Assembly: GCA_963662375.2 (NCBI GenBank)
Contig: CAXXRP010000015.1
Location: 372,001 to 436,000, forward strand
Source of the DNA: UBA11612 sp963662375
GTDB lineage: Bacteria; Pseudomonadota; Alphaproteobacteria; Rhodospirillales; Rhodospirillaceae
Reading direction: 5' to 3'
DNA: 64,000 nucleotides
Of the stretch, positions 18,034 through 26,183 are shown piece after piece. The notes beneath the pieces were generated by a model that was given only the letters and a program-made list of their open reading frames with translations, ran no database searches and was not told where the DNA came from. Positions within the stretch are counted from its first letter, which is position 1, and each line of letters opens with the position of its first letter. The translations under genes were made by a program, and so were the position numbers.

Positions 18034-18597
18034 ATGTCTGTGTCGCTTGAAATGAGCCCGGCCCTGGTGCTGAACGCGGATTTCCGTCCGCTGAGCTATT
18101 TTCCTTTGTCACTGTGGCCCTGGCAGGCCGCCATTAAGGCTGTGTTCCTTGAGCGCGTGCAGGTGGTCCAGGAATACGACCGCGAGGTTCACTCGCCGAG
18201 CTGGACGATGAAACTGCCCAGCATTATCTCGCTTAAGAAATATGCTCCTATGGAGCGTTCGCCGGCGTTTACGCGGTTCAACGTGTTTCTGCGCGATCAT
18301 TTCATGTGCCAGTACTGCCGTGCGCCCCATCCCACCAATGATCTGACGTTTGATCACGTGATCCCCCGCTCTAAAGGCGGTCGGACCACATGGCAAAACG
18401 TGGTGACAGCATGTTCACATTGCAATCTCATGAAAGGAAACCGCTTGCCCGATAAGGTGACTATGTATCCGTCGCACAGGCCGTACCGTCCCAATTCCCG
18501 GCAATTGCAAGACGTCGGTCGGCGGTTTCCGCCAAATTATCTGCATGAAGGCTGGCGGGATTATTTGTATTGGGACACAGAGTTGGATCCGTGGTGA
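18034..18597 (+). CDS. HNH endonuclease family protein
   Basis: 187-aa protein with a zinc-ribbon HNH fold: CxxC at 92/95 (MCQYC), the DH pair at 107-108 (LTFDHVIPRSKGG), Asn122 (TWQNVV) and the second CxxC at 127/130 (ACSHC). The N-terminal 80 residues (LVLNADFRPLSYFPLSLW) are a conserved extension of this widespread chromosomal subfamily. It is a free-standing housekeeping-like gene, not next to phage or restriction genes. Its substrate is not known. Confidence 0.9.
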   Translation: MSVSLEMSPALVLNADFRPLSYFPLSLWPWQAAIKAVFLERVQVVQEYDREVHSPSWTMKLPSIISLKKYAPMERSPAFTRFNVFLRDHFMCQYCRAPHPTNDLTFDHVIPRSKGGRTTWQNVVTACSHCNLMKGNRLPDKVTMYPSHRPYRPNSRQLQDVGRRFPPNYLHEGWRDYLYWDTELDPW

Positions 18598-18637
18598 GGC
18601 CCCCGCGCGAAGGCGCGAAAGCGAATGCAACGGCCGC

Positions 18638-19126
18638 CTAAATTAACTCACTATCTGCCGACAAGACCCCGTCATCGTCGCTATAGACCCAGCCGCCAAG
18701 CGTGAATGTGGCGTTGCCGAATGTTATGGGCACGTCCACGTGGCCGACGCCATCCTTGCGGCTACGTTGAGGGTTGGAGCCGATTGCTTTGATGCCGACG
18801 TCGCACGACGTCAACGCTAACGTGTCGCGCACCGCGCCCCATATGATTACGCCGCTCCATCCGTTTTTTACGGCCATGTCGCCGATCAGATCGCCCAGAA
18901 GGGCGAAGCGTAGAGAGCCACCGCCGTCGACTACGAGTACCGCGCCATCGACGGGTTCCGATAGTGCTTTTTTTACGAGGGCATTGTCCTCATGGCATTT
19001 GACAGTGCGGACGGGGCCAGAAAATGCGCGCCTGCCGCCGTACTGCCGGAACCGAATCTCGCAGCTTTGCACACCCCCCAATGCCATATGGGCGTCTAAG
19101 ATATCGGCGGTGGAGATGTCAGCCAT
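18638..19126 (-). CDS. RraA-like protein (RNase E regulator / aldolase family)
   Basis: About 162 aa, start taken at MADISTAD (an ATG four codons upstream is also possible). RraA fold with FSGPVRTVKCHEDNALVK, the central GDLIGDMAVKNGWSGVIIWGAVRD glycine-rich region and a DxxV/VxVPITFG segment near the C-terminus. Close relatives are annotated RraA, an inhibitor of RNase E, but the same fold covers 4-hydroxy-4-methyl-2-oxoglutarate aldolases. GAVRD with the preceding Gly/Asp residues is compatible with either. Confidence 0.85.
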   Translation of the reverse strand: MADISTADILDAHMALGGVQSCEIRFRQYGGRRAFSGPVRTVKCHEDNALVKKALSEPVDGAVLVVDGGGSLRFALLGDLIGDMAVKNGWSGVIIWGAVRDTLALTSCDVGIKAIGSNPQRSRKDGVGHVDVPITFGNATFTLGGWVYSDDDGVLSADSELI

Positions 19127-19159
19127 GGCAAACTCCAAATGGAAGTAAGGTGTACGAAC

Positions 19160-19732
19160 TTAAATTCTTTTCGATAGCCAAATGGCGAGGCGTGTGCCTG
19201 CTTTTACCGCGCCGGTCAGAACTTTGTAGGCGGGCGCGCGCTCTGCTCCGTTTTCTAGACTCACGTCGCGGTGATGGAGTTCATCGTCGCGGAAAGTCGT
19301 AATGGTTTCGCGCATGTCTTTTTCGTCCGCGCCCAATTGTGCGGCTTGCTCGGCATAGTGCTCGCCGATTACATCTTCGACAGCGACGGTGCAGGCCATG
19401 GCGGCTTCCCGGCCTAGGGCCGCGGTGGCCGCGCCGAGGGCAAATCCCGTTACATGCCACAGTGGCTCCAAGATTGTAGGACGAACGCCGCGCTCGGACA
19501 CCAGAGCGTTGAAGCGTTCAAGGTGCTTTTCCTCCTGAGCTAGCATTTCCTCGATCACCGGCGCGGCGTCGCTGCGCCCCAAAACCGCCAACTGGCCCTC
19601 ATAGATACGTTTTGCACCGTATTCGCCGGCCTGATCGACACGGATCATGCTGTGGATTAGCGCGTCTCTGTCGGGATCACCGGGCAAGCGGCCGTCCCCG
19701 GTCATTTTTTGCGATTTGCGTTTACCGCTCAT
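19160..19732 (-). CDS. coq7: demethoxyubiquinone hydroxylase Coq7
   Basis: 190-aa di-iron hydroxylase of late ubiquinone synthesis (C6 hydroxylation). The six iron ligands are recognisable: RVDQAGEYGAKRIYEGQ, AQEEKHLERFN (ExxH), AVEDVIGEHY and RDDELHHRD (ExxH). Start taken at MSGKRKSQ (19732), whose ATGA overlaps the stop of dsbB; a further in-frame ATG at 19774 lies inside dsbB. With ubiA and ubiD elsewhere in the window, it shows that the host makes ubiquinone aerobically. Confidence 0.95.
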   Translation of the reverse strand: MSGKRKSQKMTGDGRLPGDPDRDALIHSMIRVDQAGEYGAKRIYEGQLAVLGRSDAAPVIEEMLAQEEKHLERFNALVSERGVRPTILEPLWHVTGFALGAATAALGREAAMACTVAVEDVIGEHYAEQAAQLGADEKDMRETITTFRDDELHHRDVSLENGAERAPAYKVLTGAVKAGTRLAIWLSKRI

Positions 19733-20235
19733 TGCTTGTCCCACCACGCAAGTTTTCTCATAGCCCAAATACAAAATCCGGCCAGAAAAAGGGAGGCCGC
19801 GAAATTGTAGCCGGCCATGGAGATGCCGAGTAAACGGAAGGCCGCCTCATCGCAGCTGGGCAGCACGGATTGCGTGAGCGCTGTGGCAAGATCGTCCAAG
19901 GAGACCGCCCCGCCGCCGCTGCACGACGTCGGACCAGCCCACCAGTGCTCTTCAACGCCCACATGATAACCGGCGAACCCTGCACCAAGAGCAAACAGTA
20001 ACGCGCAGTGCATGAGGACGATGCGTCTCTCACACGGCGGAACCGCCGGCATGATGCAGAGCCCTCCCAGCAAAAGGTTTAGGGCATACGGCACGCGCTG
20101 AAGGTAGCAGAGATCGCACGGCCAGAGTCCGAACGCGTGCTGCGATATGAGCGCGAGCCCCACGGCGCCGGCAGAAGCGAGCGCGACTGTTGCGAGGGCG
20201 AGCCGACCTTTGTCGGTGGAATTCATGACCGGCAT
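19729..20235 (-). CDS. dsbB: disulfide bond formation protein B
   Basis: 168-aa inner-membrane quinone reductase that reoxidises DsbA. Four hydrophobic segments are visible, the first periplasmic redox pair is C40/C43 (LWPCDLCYLQR) and the second C105/C128 (TSCSGGG ... VLPSCDE). Length and QR after the CxxC fit the family. It lies between the yqaA-like gene (1-bp gap) and coq7 (ATGA overlap), in a leftward three-gene unit. Confidence 0.93.
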   Translation of the reverse strand: MPVMNSTDKGRLALATVALASAGAVGLALISQHAFGLWPCDLCYLQRVPYALNLLLGGLCIMPAVPPCERRIVLMHCALLFALGAGFAGYHVGVEEHWWAGPTSCSGGGAVSLDDLATALTQSVLPSCDEAAFRLLGISMAGYNFAASLFLAGFCIWAMRKLAWWDKQ

Positions 20236-20236
20236 A

Positions 20237-20818
20237 TTACGATCGCCATCCTATGGTAAGGAAGCCACCAAATAGAAGGATGAAAAAGAGTGCCGTCAAC
20301 AGCCCGAGATAGCGTTCGATGAACGCCCTGATCGGTGCGCCGAATTTCCATAGGAGTGCCGCTACCAGAAAGAAACGGGCGGTTCGGGATAACGCGGAGG
20401 CGATACCGAACATAAAGGGATCAAGGCTGACCGTGCCGCTGGCGATCGTAATCACCTTATAGGGAAAAGGCGTGAAACCAGCCATGGACACAATCCAGAA
20501 TCCCCACTCTGCGTAAAGCCGGCGGAAGTTTTCAAACTCTTCTTCGTAGCCGTAAAACGCAACGATTGAGGCGCCGATAGATTCATAAAGAAAATACCCG
20601 ATCCCGTATCCGAAGTAGCCGCCGAGCAAGCTACCTATGCTGCAGACCAGGGCGATGCGCCAAGCGTTGGATGGCGCGGCGAGGACCATGGCGATGAGCA
20701 ACACGTCCGGGGGAATCGGAAAAATTGAACTTTCAACGAAAGCGATAGCGAGCATCGCCCATATGGCATGGGGATGTGCGGCCAGCGACAGGGTCCAATC
20801 ATAAAGGCGGCGCAGCAC
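20237..20818 (-). CDS. YqaA-type VTT (DedA-like) membrane protein
   Basis: 193-aa integral membrane protein of the VTT/DedA superfamily (YqaA subgroup), relatives of lipid scramblase or flippase-like proteins. Conserved features: AFVESSIFPIPPDVLLIAM, GSLLGGYFGYGIGYF and the amphipathic AGFTPFPYKVITIASG re-entrant region with its F-x-P-x-P/K signature. Start chosen at GTG 20818, preceded at good spacing by GGAAGGAT on that strand; the frame stays open 138 codons further without plausible protein. Followed directly by dsbB. Confidence 0.88.
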   Translation of the reverse strand: MLRRLYDWTLSLAAHPHAIWAMLAIAFVESSIFPIPPDVLLIAMVLAAPSNAWRIALVCSIGSLLGGYFGYGIGYFLYESIGASIVAFYGYEEEFENFRRLYAEWGFWIVSMAGFTPFPYKVITIASGTVSLDPFMFGIASALSRTARFFLVAALLWKFGAPIRAFIERYLGLLTALFFILLFGGFLTIGWRS

Positions 20819-20980
20819 GCAGATTGATCCTTCCCAAGTGGAGCCGCGTTTTCGTAGCAGGTCCACCGCCACGCCGCAAACCGATCCTACTGTCCTGATG
20901 TCGTGCCGCAACGTGCCGATTGATGGTGAATTGATGGAAGGCGCACGGCATGATGGAGACCGTCCCGGGAGGAAAGTTAC

Positions 20981-22290
20981 ATGGCAAGATACACACATCT
21001 GCAAGAGCCGATAGAGATCGGCGGCCTTAGGGCACGCAACCAGGTTATAATGACTACCCACGGGCCGCGCCTCACACAAGCACGCTATGTGCGCTATCTG
21101 GAGGAACGCGCGAAGGGTGGCATCGGTCTCGCAGACTTCAATCTCGGTCCCATGGGCTCGATGCAGTTTCCGTTGGGTCCGGGCCGTCCGTTTCCCTCCC
21201 ATGCCGGAGCCGTGGATACCGTGCGCTATCATCCGTTTACCGCCGACGGCCGGGCGTTTTATGACGGCATGATCCCGGCATTACGCGAGCAAAGTGACGC
21301 GGTGAAGCGCTACGGTGTGCTCAGTATCGCGCTTTTTTCATCCCGGCGTCGCCCAACATACCGACACGTTCTAGCCGGTGGTTGGGCCGTCGGTCGTTCC
21401 CGACGAGTACGAGCACCATGTACCGCACGCTCTCACCGGCGAGGAAATCGCTGACCTGATCGAGACTTATGCGGTGTGCGCACAACGCGCCGTGAAGGCG
21501 GGATTCAGCGCCATCGAGTTGCACGCCGCGCACGGCTACATCGGTCAACAGTTCCTGTCGCCGGTAATGAACAAGTGCACCGATCGCTATGGCGGAAGTT
21601 TAGAAAACCGGGTGCGCTTCTTGCTCGAAACCGCAGCCGCCGTGCGCGACGCCATCCACGACGAAGTCCCGGTGGGCTTACGCCTCACCGGGCCGGAGCC
21701 TCAAGGCGGTCTAACGCTGGACGATGTGGTTGAGGCCGCCCGCCGGACTGTGGACGCGGGTATGACTTACATCAGCATTTCTGGCGGCACGTACTCGGGG
21801 CGCCTGCTTGGTGCGAACCGGCCCTACGTTGCGATGGCGTTTCTCGGCAGCGGCGGCGGTGAAAAAGACGGTGAAGGTGCCGGTCATGGTTGCCGGTAAT
21901 ATCGCCGATATCAACTTTGCAGAAAGTGTCGTGGCGGACGGAAAAGCCGACATCGTCGGAATGGTGCGCGGCCTGATCGCCGACCCGCGCTTTCTTGAGA
22001 AGGCGTTTGCCGGACAAGAAGATCGGATCGTGCCTGCATTGGCTGCAATGAATGTCACTACGGCCGCACCGTCATCTGTTCGGTCAATCCGGCGGTCGGA
22101 CAGGAGGCCGCATTCGAAGGCGCGCCTTTGCGGGAGAGTAAGACGGTGTTGGTGATTGGCGCGGGTCGGCTGACATGGAATGCGCGGTCGCGGCGGCGCG
22201 GCGCGGCCATCACGTTACGCTGGTAGATCGGCGCGCGGAACTGGGTGGTATGCTCGCCATACTCGCGCGCACACGCCAAGTGCGGGCCAG
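20981..22290 (+). pseudogene. Old-yellow-enzyme / 2,4-dienoyl-CoA reductase-like flavoprotein, shattered
   Basis: A good ribosome site (GGGAGGAAAG) and ATG open an NADH:flavin oxidoreductase frame (IEIGGLRARNQVIMTTHG), which shifts near 21,340. The second frame carries AGFSAIELHAAHGYIGQQFLSP and DRYGGSLENRVRF and is lost near 21,830; a third has VPVMVAGNIADINFAESVVA and GLIADPRFLEKA. Shreds of the Fe-S segment (CHYGRTVICSVNPAVGQE) and the NAD/FAD domain (VLVIGAG, ELGGML) follow, and the sequence then ends, well short of the usual roughly 650 aa. At least three frameshifts plus a 3' deletion: dead gene. Confidence 0.85.
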
Positions 22291-22423
22291 GAGCTTGATT
22301 GGGCCAGGCCTGTTCACCGTTATGGCATCTAAATTTCGGTGAATAGCGTGGCGTTCGGCACCCGATTTCGGGCTCTAGGCGCTTTACACTCCAGTCATCC
22401 TGTTCTATTTCCCTCGCCCGAGT

Positions 22424-22509
22424 GCGGGTGTGGCGGAACTGGTAGACGCGCCAGACTCAAAATCTGGTTCCTTCTGGGAGTGGGGGTTCGATTCCCTCCA
22501 CCCGCACCA
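22424..22509 (+). tRNA. tRNA-Leu (anticodon CAA)
   Basis: Class-II tRNA, 86 nt including an encoded CCA. Acceptor GCGGGTG pairs with CACCCGC; D-arm TGGCGGAACTGGTAGACGC; anticodon stem CCAGA/TCTGG around loop CTCAAAA, so the anticodon is CAA (codon UUG); long variable arm TTCCTTCTGGGAG; T-arm GGGGTTCGATTCCC. It sits between a ruined flavoprotein gene and a transposase remnant. Confidence 0.97.
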
Positions 22510-22667
22510 CTTTTCCGGCGACCCCCGCGACGGTCGTTGCAAAATCGTCATGCTCTCAAAAGAGGGTAAGCGGTTCCTTCGGTGCATGACGGATATAATG
22601 AAATAGATTCTTGTAAAGCCCCATAGTTATGGTCCACTTGCTTGTAGAGTTTCTAGTACGGGTGGTC

Positions 22668-22920
22668 TCATATTGAACTCCTGCAGCTGGATTTCGCCAC
22701 ACCGCCATAGAGCTTGCGCCATGTGTAATACATCGCATCACTGATCCCGGCCTTGCGGCAGACACTTCCAACATCGCCGCTCGTGTTCAAATCCAGCTCA
22801 ATCTGTTGCCGCAGCTGCAATATGTCTTCATCCGAATACCGCTTCCGGGCCATCTGCCACCCTCCCAAATCCAGCCCAAAACTCTAACAAGTTCTGGGCC
22901 AGTTTTAAGGGGCGAGGACA
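22668..22920 (-). mobile_element. IS3-family element remnant (5' end of OrfA)
   Basis: On the minus strand MARKRYSDEDILQLRQQIEL followed by SVCRKAGISDAMYYTWRKLYGG (from 22853) is the helix-turn-helix start of an IS3-type OrfA transposase. It loses similarity at about 22,690, with no OrfB. Upstream of the ATG the outer sequence TGTCCTCGCCCCTTAAAACTGG (22920 inward) resembles an IS3 terminal repeat beginning with TG. The other end is missing, so this is a decayed one-ended fragment about 160 bp downstream of tRNA-Leu. Confidence 0.75.
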
Positions 22921-23016
22921 GTACTTTGTGTCCGGGCTTAGCAATGCCCGGTTCGGCTTCATGGAGCTATTTCCAGGATTGCCAAGGACGTTTGGAATTT
23001 CTGTGACGGGGCGCTT

Positions 23017-23688
23017 CTAAAGCACAGGCTCATACGCGCCAGCGTTGTTAATTTCTTGCCAAGCGTAATCATGCAGGCGGCAGGCATCACACCGTCCACA
23101 AGGCTTGGGCTCCGACGCTGAAAAATCAGGAGCGTAGCAGCTCCAAGTATCGCCTGGTTTCAATCCCAGCTCTTTAGCTAGCGCCGCAATTTGTGGCTTC
23201 GTCATGGTCACCAGCGGAGCGACAATGCGTGGCGGGGTGGGGACCGCTTCAGCCCACATGGCGCGGAACGCATCCAGAAACGATTCCCGGCAGTCAGGAT
23301 ATCCAGAATAATCCAACGCGTTTACACCCAGCCAAACCTCGACTGCACCGACGCCAGCAGCTTCGGCGCACGCCAAGGCCAGGAAGACTGCATTGCGTCC
23401 CGGTACGAACGTGGGCGCAATGCCTGCTTTCATTTCCTCAAATGGGCGGTCTTTTGGGATATCGATACTCGGGCGCTGCCAGTTTACGTCAACGACATGG
23501 CGTTCGGCCCCAAAGCGCCGGCACTGGTCAGCGGCGTACCCGAGCTCGATATTATGGCGTTGTCCGTAGGCTATGCCGAGGCTGTGCGGTATGCGGCCGT
23601 GCCGCTGCGCCAGGAGCAAGCAGACCGTGGAATCAAGTCCGCCGGAATGCAGAACGATACACCGTGGAGTTTGCTCGTCGGCGGTCAT
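23017..23688 (-). CDS. queC: 7-cyano-7-deazaguanine synthase
   Basis: ATP-dependent enzyme converting 7-carboxy-7-deazaguanine and ammonia to preQ0 in queuosine synthesis. 223 aa from MTADEQTPR (23688), whose ATGA overlaps the queD stop. PP-loop LHSGGLDSTVCLL near the N-terminus, FVPGRNAVFLALA in the middle, and the zinc site C-x(n)-CGRCDACRLHDYAW at the C-terminus. An upstream ATG at 23784 would lie inside queD and is unlikely. Last gene of the leftward queE-queD-queC operon. Confidence 0.95.
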   Translation of the reverse strand: MTADEQTPRCIVLHSGGLDSTVCLLLAQRHGRIPHSLGIAYGQRHNIELGYAADQCRRFGAERHVVDVNWQRPSIDIPKDRPFEEMKAGIAPTFVPGRNAVFLALACAEAAGVGAVEVWLGVNALDYSGYPDCRESFLDAFRAMWAEAVPTPPRIVAPLVTMTKPQIAALAKELGLKPGDTWSCYAPDFSASEPKPCGRCDACRLHDYAWQEINNAGAYEPVL

Positions 23689-24056
23689 GCCACGTTGTAT
23701 GTGCAGGACTCGCCCAGGGAGGGCCGGCGCACCGTGACGTTGGCAAGTTGCGGAAACTCTGCGTGCAATTGCTCGGCTATCCATCGGGCAAGATTTTCCA
23801 GCGAAGGCGTATTTAAGCCAGGGAGATCATTCAAGAAATGATGATCCAGTTTTGAGCGCACTAAGTCCAACGCGCGCGCCAAATCTTCGAAGTCTACGAC
23901 GCAACCGGTTGCGGCGTCCGGTTCTCCGCCAAGGGCAACTTCAACTTTAAACGAATGACCGTGCACACGTGTATTTTCGTGGCCCGTCGGCTTGTGGCTG
24001 AACGTATGCGCGGCTTCAAAGCCGAATTCCTTCACAATTTTATAACGCCCGGACAT
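23685..24056 (-). CDS. queD: 6-carboxy-5,6,7,8-tetrahydropterin synthase
   Basis: 123-aa PTPS-family zinc enzyme converting dihydroneopterin triphosphate to carboxytetrahydropterin. Zinc histidines H17 (FEAAHTF), H32 and H34 (RVHGHSF). LDHHFLND and the C-terminal ESCTYN match QueD. The position of the catalytic Cys27 of E. coli QueD (KCGRLHGH) is occupied by Asn28 here (ENTRVHGH); comparable replacements occur in other alphaproteobacterial QueD proteins (from memory), so this is a subfamily trait more than a defect. Coupled to queC by ATGA overlap; queE ends 6 bp upstream. Confidence 0.93.
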   Translation of the reverse strand: MSGRYKIVKEFGFEAAHTFSHKPTGHENTRVHGHSFKVEVALGGEPDAATGCVVDFEDLARALDLVRSKLDHHFLNDLPGLNTPSLENLARWIAEQLHAEFPQLANVTVRRPSLGESCTYNVA

Positions 24057-24062
24057 GACGGC

Positions 24063-24698
24063 TTACGGTATCCCTAAAAATTTGTGTATTTGAACTGATA
24101 ACTTCCATTTTGGATTGCGGAGACAGTAATCAACAGCTTTTTGGCTGTTTTCGTCCCGGGCCGGCCCATCCATCGGCTGAAGGAACCAATGGGTAAAATT
24201 GAGGTTTTCAAACCGGGACGGATCAGCATTTTCTTGTGGATACACCAGTTTCAGCTCGTTTCCTTCGGCTACAACAAGCTCTGCATCGGCCTTGGGACTG
24301 ACGCAGACCCAGTCTAAATTAGGCGGCGGCTCTATCGTTCCGTTCGTCTCCACAGCAATCTCGAATCCGTACCCGTGCAGTGCCTCGACCATCGGCTCAT
24401 CCAGCTGTAGGAGGGGCTCGCCACCGGTGCACACCACGAATTTTCGCGTTTCCCCATTACCCTGCCATGCCCGGTTCACGGCCGCAGCGATGTCTCCCGC
24501 CGATATGAACTTTCCGCCTCCGGGTCCGTTCGTGTCCACAAAATCAGTGTCGCAGAACCGACATATGGCGGTTGACCGGTCTTTTTCATGGCCGCTCCAG
24601 AGGTTGCACCCCGTAAAACGGCAAAAGACGGCCGGGCGGCCCGTGTTCGCGCCCTCGCCCTGCAAGGTGTAGAAAATTTCTTTGACGGCATAAGTCAT
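24063..24698 (-). CDS. queE: 7-carboxy-7-deazaguanine synthase (radical SAM)
   Basis: 211-aa radical-SAM enzyme forming the 7-deazapurine ring. Start at MTYAVKEIF (24698); an ATG five codons upstream is also in frame. The cluster motif is the expanded C-x14-C-x2-C form (GCNLWSGHEKD ... ICRFCDTDF) known from QueE of Burkholderia multivorans and common in alphaproteobacteria. GGEPLLQLDEP is the SAM-binding GGE motif. First gene of the que operon. No preQ1-riboswitch-like structure was recognised in the leader. Confidence 0.94.
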   Translation of the reverse strand: MTYAVKEIFYTLQGEGANTGRPAVFCRFTGCNLWSGHEKDRSTAICRFCDTDFVDTNGPGGGKFISAGDIAAAVNRAWQGNGETRKFVVCTGGEPLLQLDEPMVEALHGYGFEIAVETNGTIEPPPNLDWVCVSPKADAELVVAEGNELKLVYPQENADPSRFENLNFTHWFLQPMDGPARDENSQKAVDYCLRNPKWKLSVQIHKFLGIP

Positions 24699-24844
24699 GA
24701 TTACGGCGTTCACATACGCTTTTGCCCCTCGGGAATCCAGGGGGGTGTCGGGCCGGGTTGTGTGGATTTTAGGCTATTGAGTGTTGTCATCGCGGGGTCG
24801 GGCAAGAATACTGTCCATCGGCCAATCGATTGCGGAAAACACCA

Positions 24845-25081
24845 ATGAGAATGGCGCTGATCACAGGTGGGCTCTTTCTGCTGAGTTATGTGACTGTGAA
24901 CCGCGGTTTGGATCCCAATCCTTTAGAGTTGGTAGAGTCGGCAATCGTTGTTGTGGGATTTGCCGCCGGTGTGAATTGGCTGCTGCGCCGCGGCCGTAGC
25001 GGTCCCGTGCGTCCTGGCCAACAAGGGCGCTGGACGTGTGACCGGTCAAGGCTTCGAAGCCCTGGTTTACTTGCTGAATGA
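24845..25081 (+). CDS. small two-helix membrane protein, possibly truncated
   Basis: Starts ATG 24845 after GCGGAAAACACC. Residues 1-50 look like a genuine small membrane protein: helix one MALITGGLFLLSYVTV, a polar loop NRGLDPNPLE, helix two SAIVVVGFAAGVNWLL, then RRGRSG. Beyond about 25,010 the frame runs antisense to a PAS-domain fragment and loses protein character, so the natural C-terminus may have been replaced by a junction. Family not recognised. Confidence 0.4.
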   Translation: MRMALITGGLFLLSYVTVNRGLDPNPLELVESAIVVVGFAAGVNWLLRRGRSGPVRPGQQGRWTCDRSRLRSPGLLAE

Positions 25082-25199
25082 TGCCGCCGCGGTTAGGTAC
25101 CATAACCGCATCCGTCGTGGCATCTAGCATTGCCGAAAACAAAGCTTCGGTTTCCGCCACGGTCACGAGCGCCTGTCCCGGCCTACCTGTTGTTTCCAC
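25010..25199 (-). pseudogene. PAS-domain fragment of a sensor protein
   Basis: Minus-strand frame from 25199 reads ETEALFSAMLDATTDAVMV then GGIIQQVNQGFEALTGHTSSALVGQ, which is the first half of a PAS sensor domain (family pattern: F...ldatpdaii..d..G.I...N.a...ltGy...elvG). It breaks at about 25,010 where it meets the oppositely oriented small membrane gene. No kinase, GGDEF or second PAS half is present. Leftover of a deleted signalling protein. Confidence 0.6.
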
Positions 25200-25280
25200 T
25201 AAGTCATTGTGGCTAGCTCTTTTTTCGCCGGGGACGTGTACGCCTTGGGAGAGTGTATGTGAAACGGGAAGTGCGCCCGA

Positions 25281-25712
25281 TTAGCGGGTCTTCAAGCTCT
25301 CAGCCATCCGTGACAGGAGCCGGAATACCTCGTCCTGTTCAGCTGCGGACAGATCGGCCATGGCGCTGTTTGATACGCCGCGCACCGCATTCATGATCTT
25401 ATCTCGAACCTCTTTGACTTTAGAGGTGAGGAACACCAGTGTGCGCCGTTTATCGGTCGCATCAGATTTTCGCTTGATAAGCCCGTCGCGCTCCATGCGG
25501 CTCAAAGTGTTGGCCATGGTGGGTTGCTCCACGTTGCTGCGCCGGCACAAATCGGCCTGGGTGAGGCCGTCCTGTTCAAACAACATGACGAGGGGAGCAA
25601 ACTGGCCGGGCGCTACCCCAAATTCCTTTAGACTGTCCTGCAGGTGCCGGTCGTAAAGGCGGCCGACCAAGCCTATCTGGTAGCCAAGAGAATCACTGCG
25701 GCGAATGGTCAT
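25281..25712 (-). CDS. MarR-family transcriptional regulator
   Basis: 143-aa winged-helix repressor-type protein. The recognition region is LTQADLCRRSNVEQPTMANTL (about 50-70), followed by the wing signature RMERDGLIKRKSDATDKRRTLVFLT, in which D-x-R-x corresponds to the conserved MarR wing DxRxxxxxLT. The start overlaps the stop of the upstream lipoprotein gene (ATGA). The target is unknown; autoregulation or control of the divergent maoC-like gene would fit the layout but is inference. Confidence 0.9.
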   Translation of the reverse strand: MTIRRSDSLGYQIGLVGRLYDRHLQDSLKEFGVAPGQFAPLVMLFEQDGLTQADLCRRSNVEQPTMANTLSRMERDGLIKRKSDATDKRRTLVFLTSKVKEVRDKIMNAVRGVSNSAMADLSAAEQDEVFRLLSRMAESLKTR

Positions 25713-26119
25713 GGCATGGAATTTGCTGTTCTTGAATTTTTGAATCTAGTTCTCGTATAGCCTTTCGCCTTCATACAACTTTCGAACTCCCTATTGTAAG
25801 CCATAGTTGTTTGCGATCGCTCGTGCAACTCCATAGGTGATTCTCCGCGGTTCAGGCTGGCGCTCGATTGGGCGGGGCGGGCTCCGTACTCCGTTCGCGC
25901 CGTCCCGGCGCGAGTCATCACGGTCTCTTCCGCTTCGCGGGCACATGACCGTTCATCCGACGCAGCGTCCAATGCCGATTTGTGAGCGTTGTGCCATACG
26001 GAACCGCAGGCTGTGAGCGCGAAGAGTGCCAAAGCCATGATGATTGCGCTAGTGCAGGCCGTGCCCCCGCTCGTCACGGCAGGCTTGACCCCGTTTACGG
26101 GACCTGATTGTTTCAACAT
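25709..26119 (-). CDS. putative lipoprotein, upstream of and coupled to marR
   Basis: 136 aa from ATG 26119, or about 109 aa from MALALFALTACGS (26038). Lipobox LTAC with Cys followed by Gly/Ser, then a Ser/Ala-rich charged segment and a C-terminal FESCMKAKGYTR typical of small envelope lipoproteins with a 'C-M-x-x-K-G-Y' ending. No domain recognised. The stop overlaps the marR start, so the two are expressed together. Confidence 0.6.
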   Translation of the reverse strand: MLKQSGPVNGVKPAVTSGGTACTSAIIMALALFALTACGSVWHNAHKSALDAASDERSCAREAEETVMTRAGTARTEYGARPAQSSASLNRGESPMELHERSQTTMAYNREFESCMKAKGYTRTRFKNSRTANSMP

Positions 26120-26183
26120 CGAGTCCTTCCTTTATATCGCTGGTGATCGATCGCCCGCGCGTTCCTTCAGGAAAGATGATTGC

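Noticed and set aside
24699..24829. preQ1 riboswitch upstream of queE
   Set aside because: No preQ1-I or preQ1-II type hairpin plus A-rich tail could be found in the leader.
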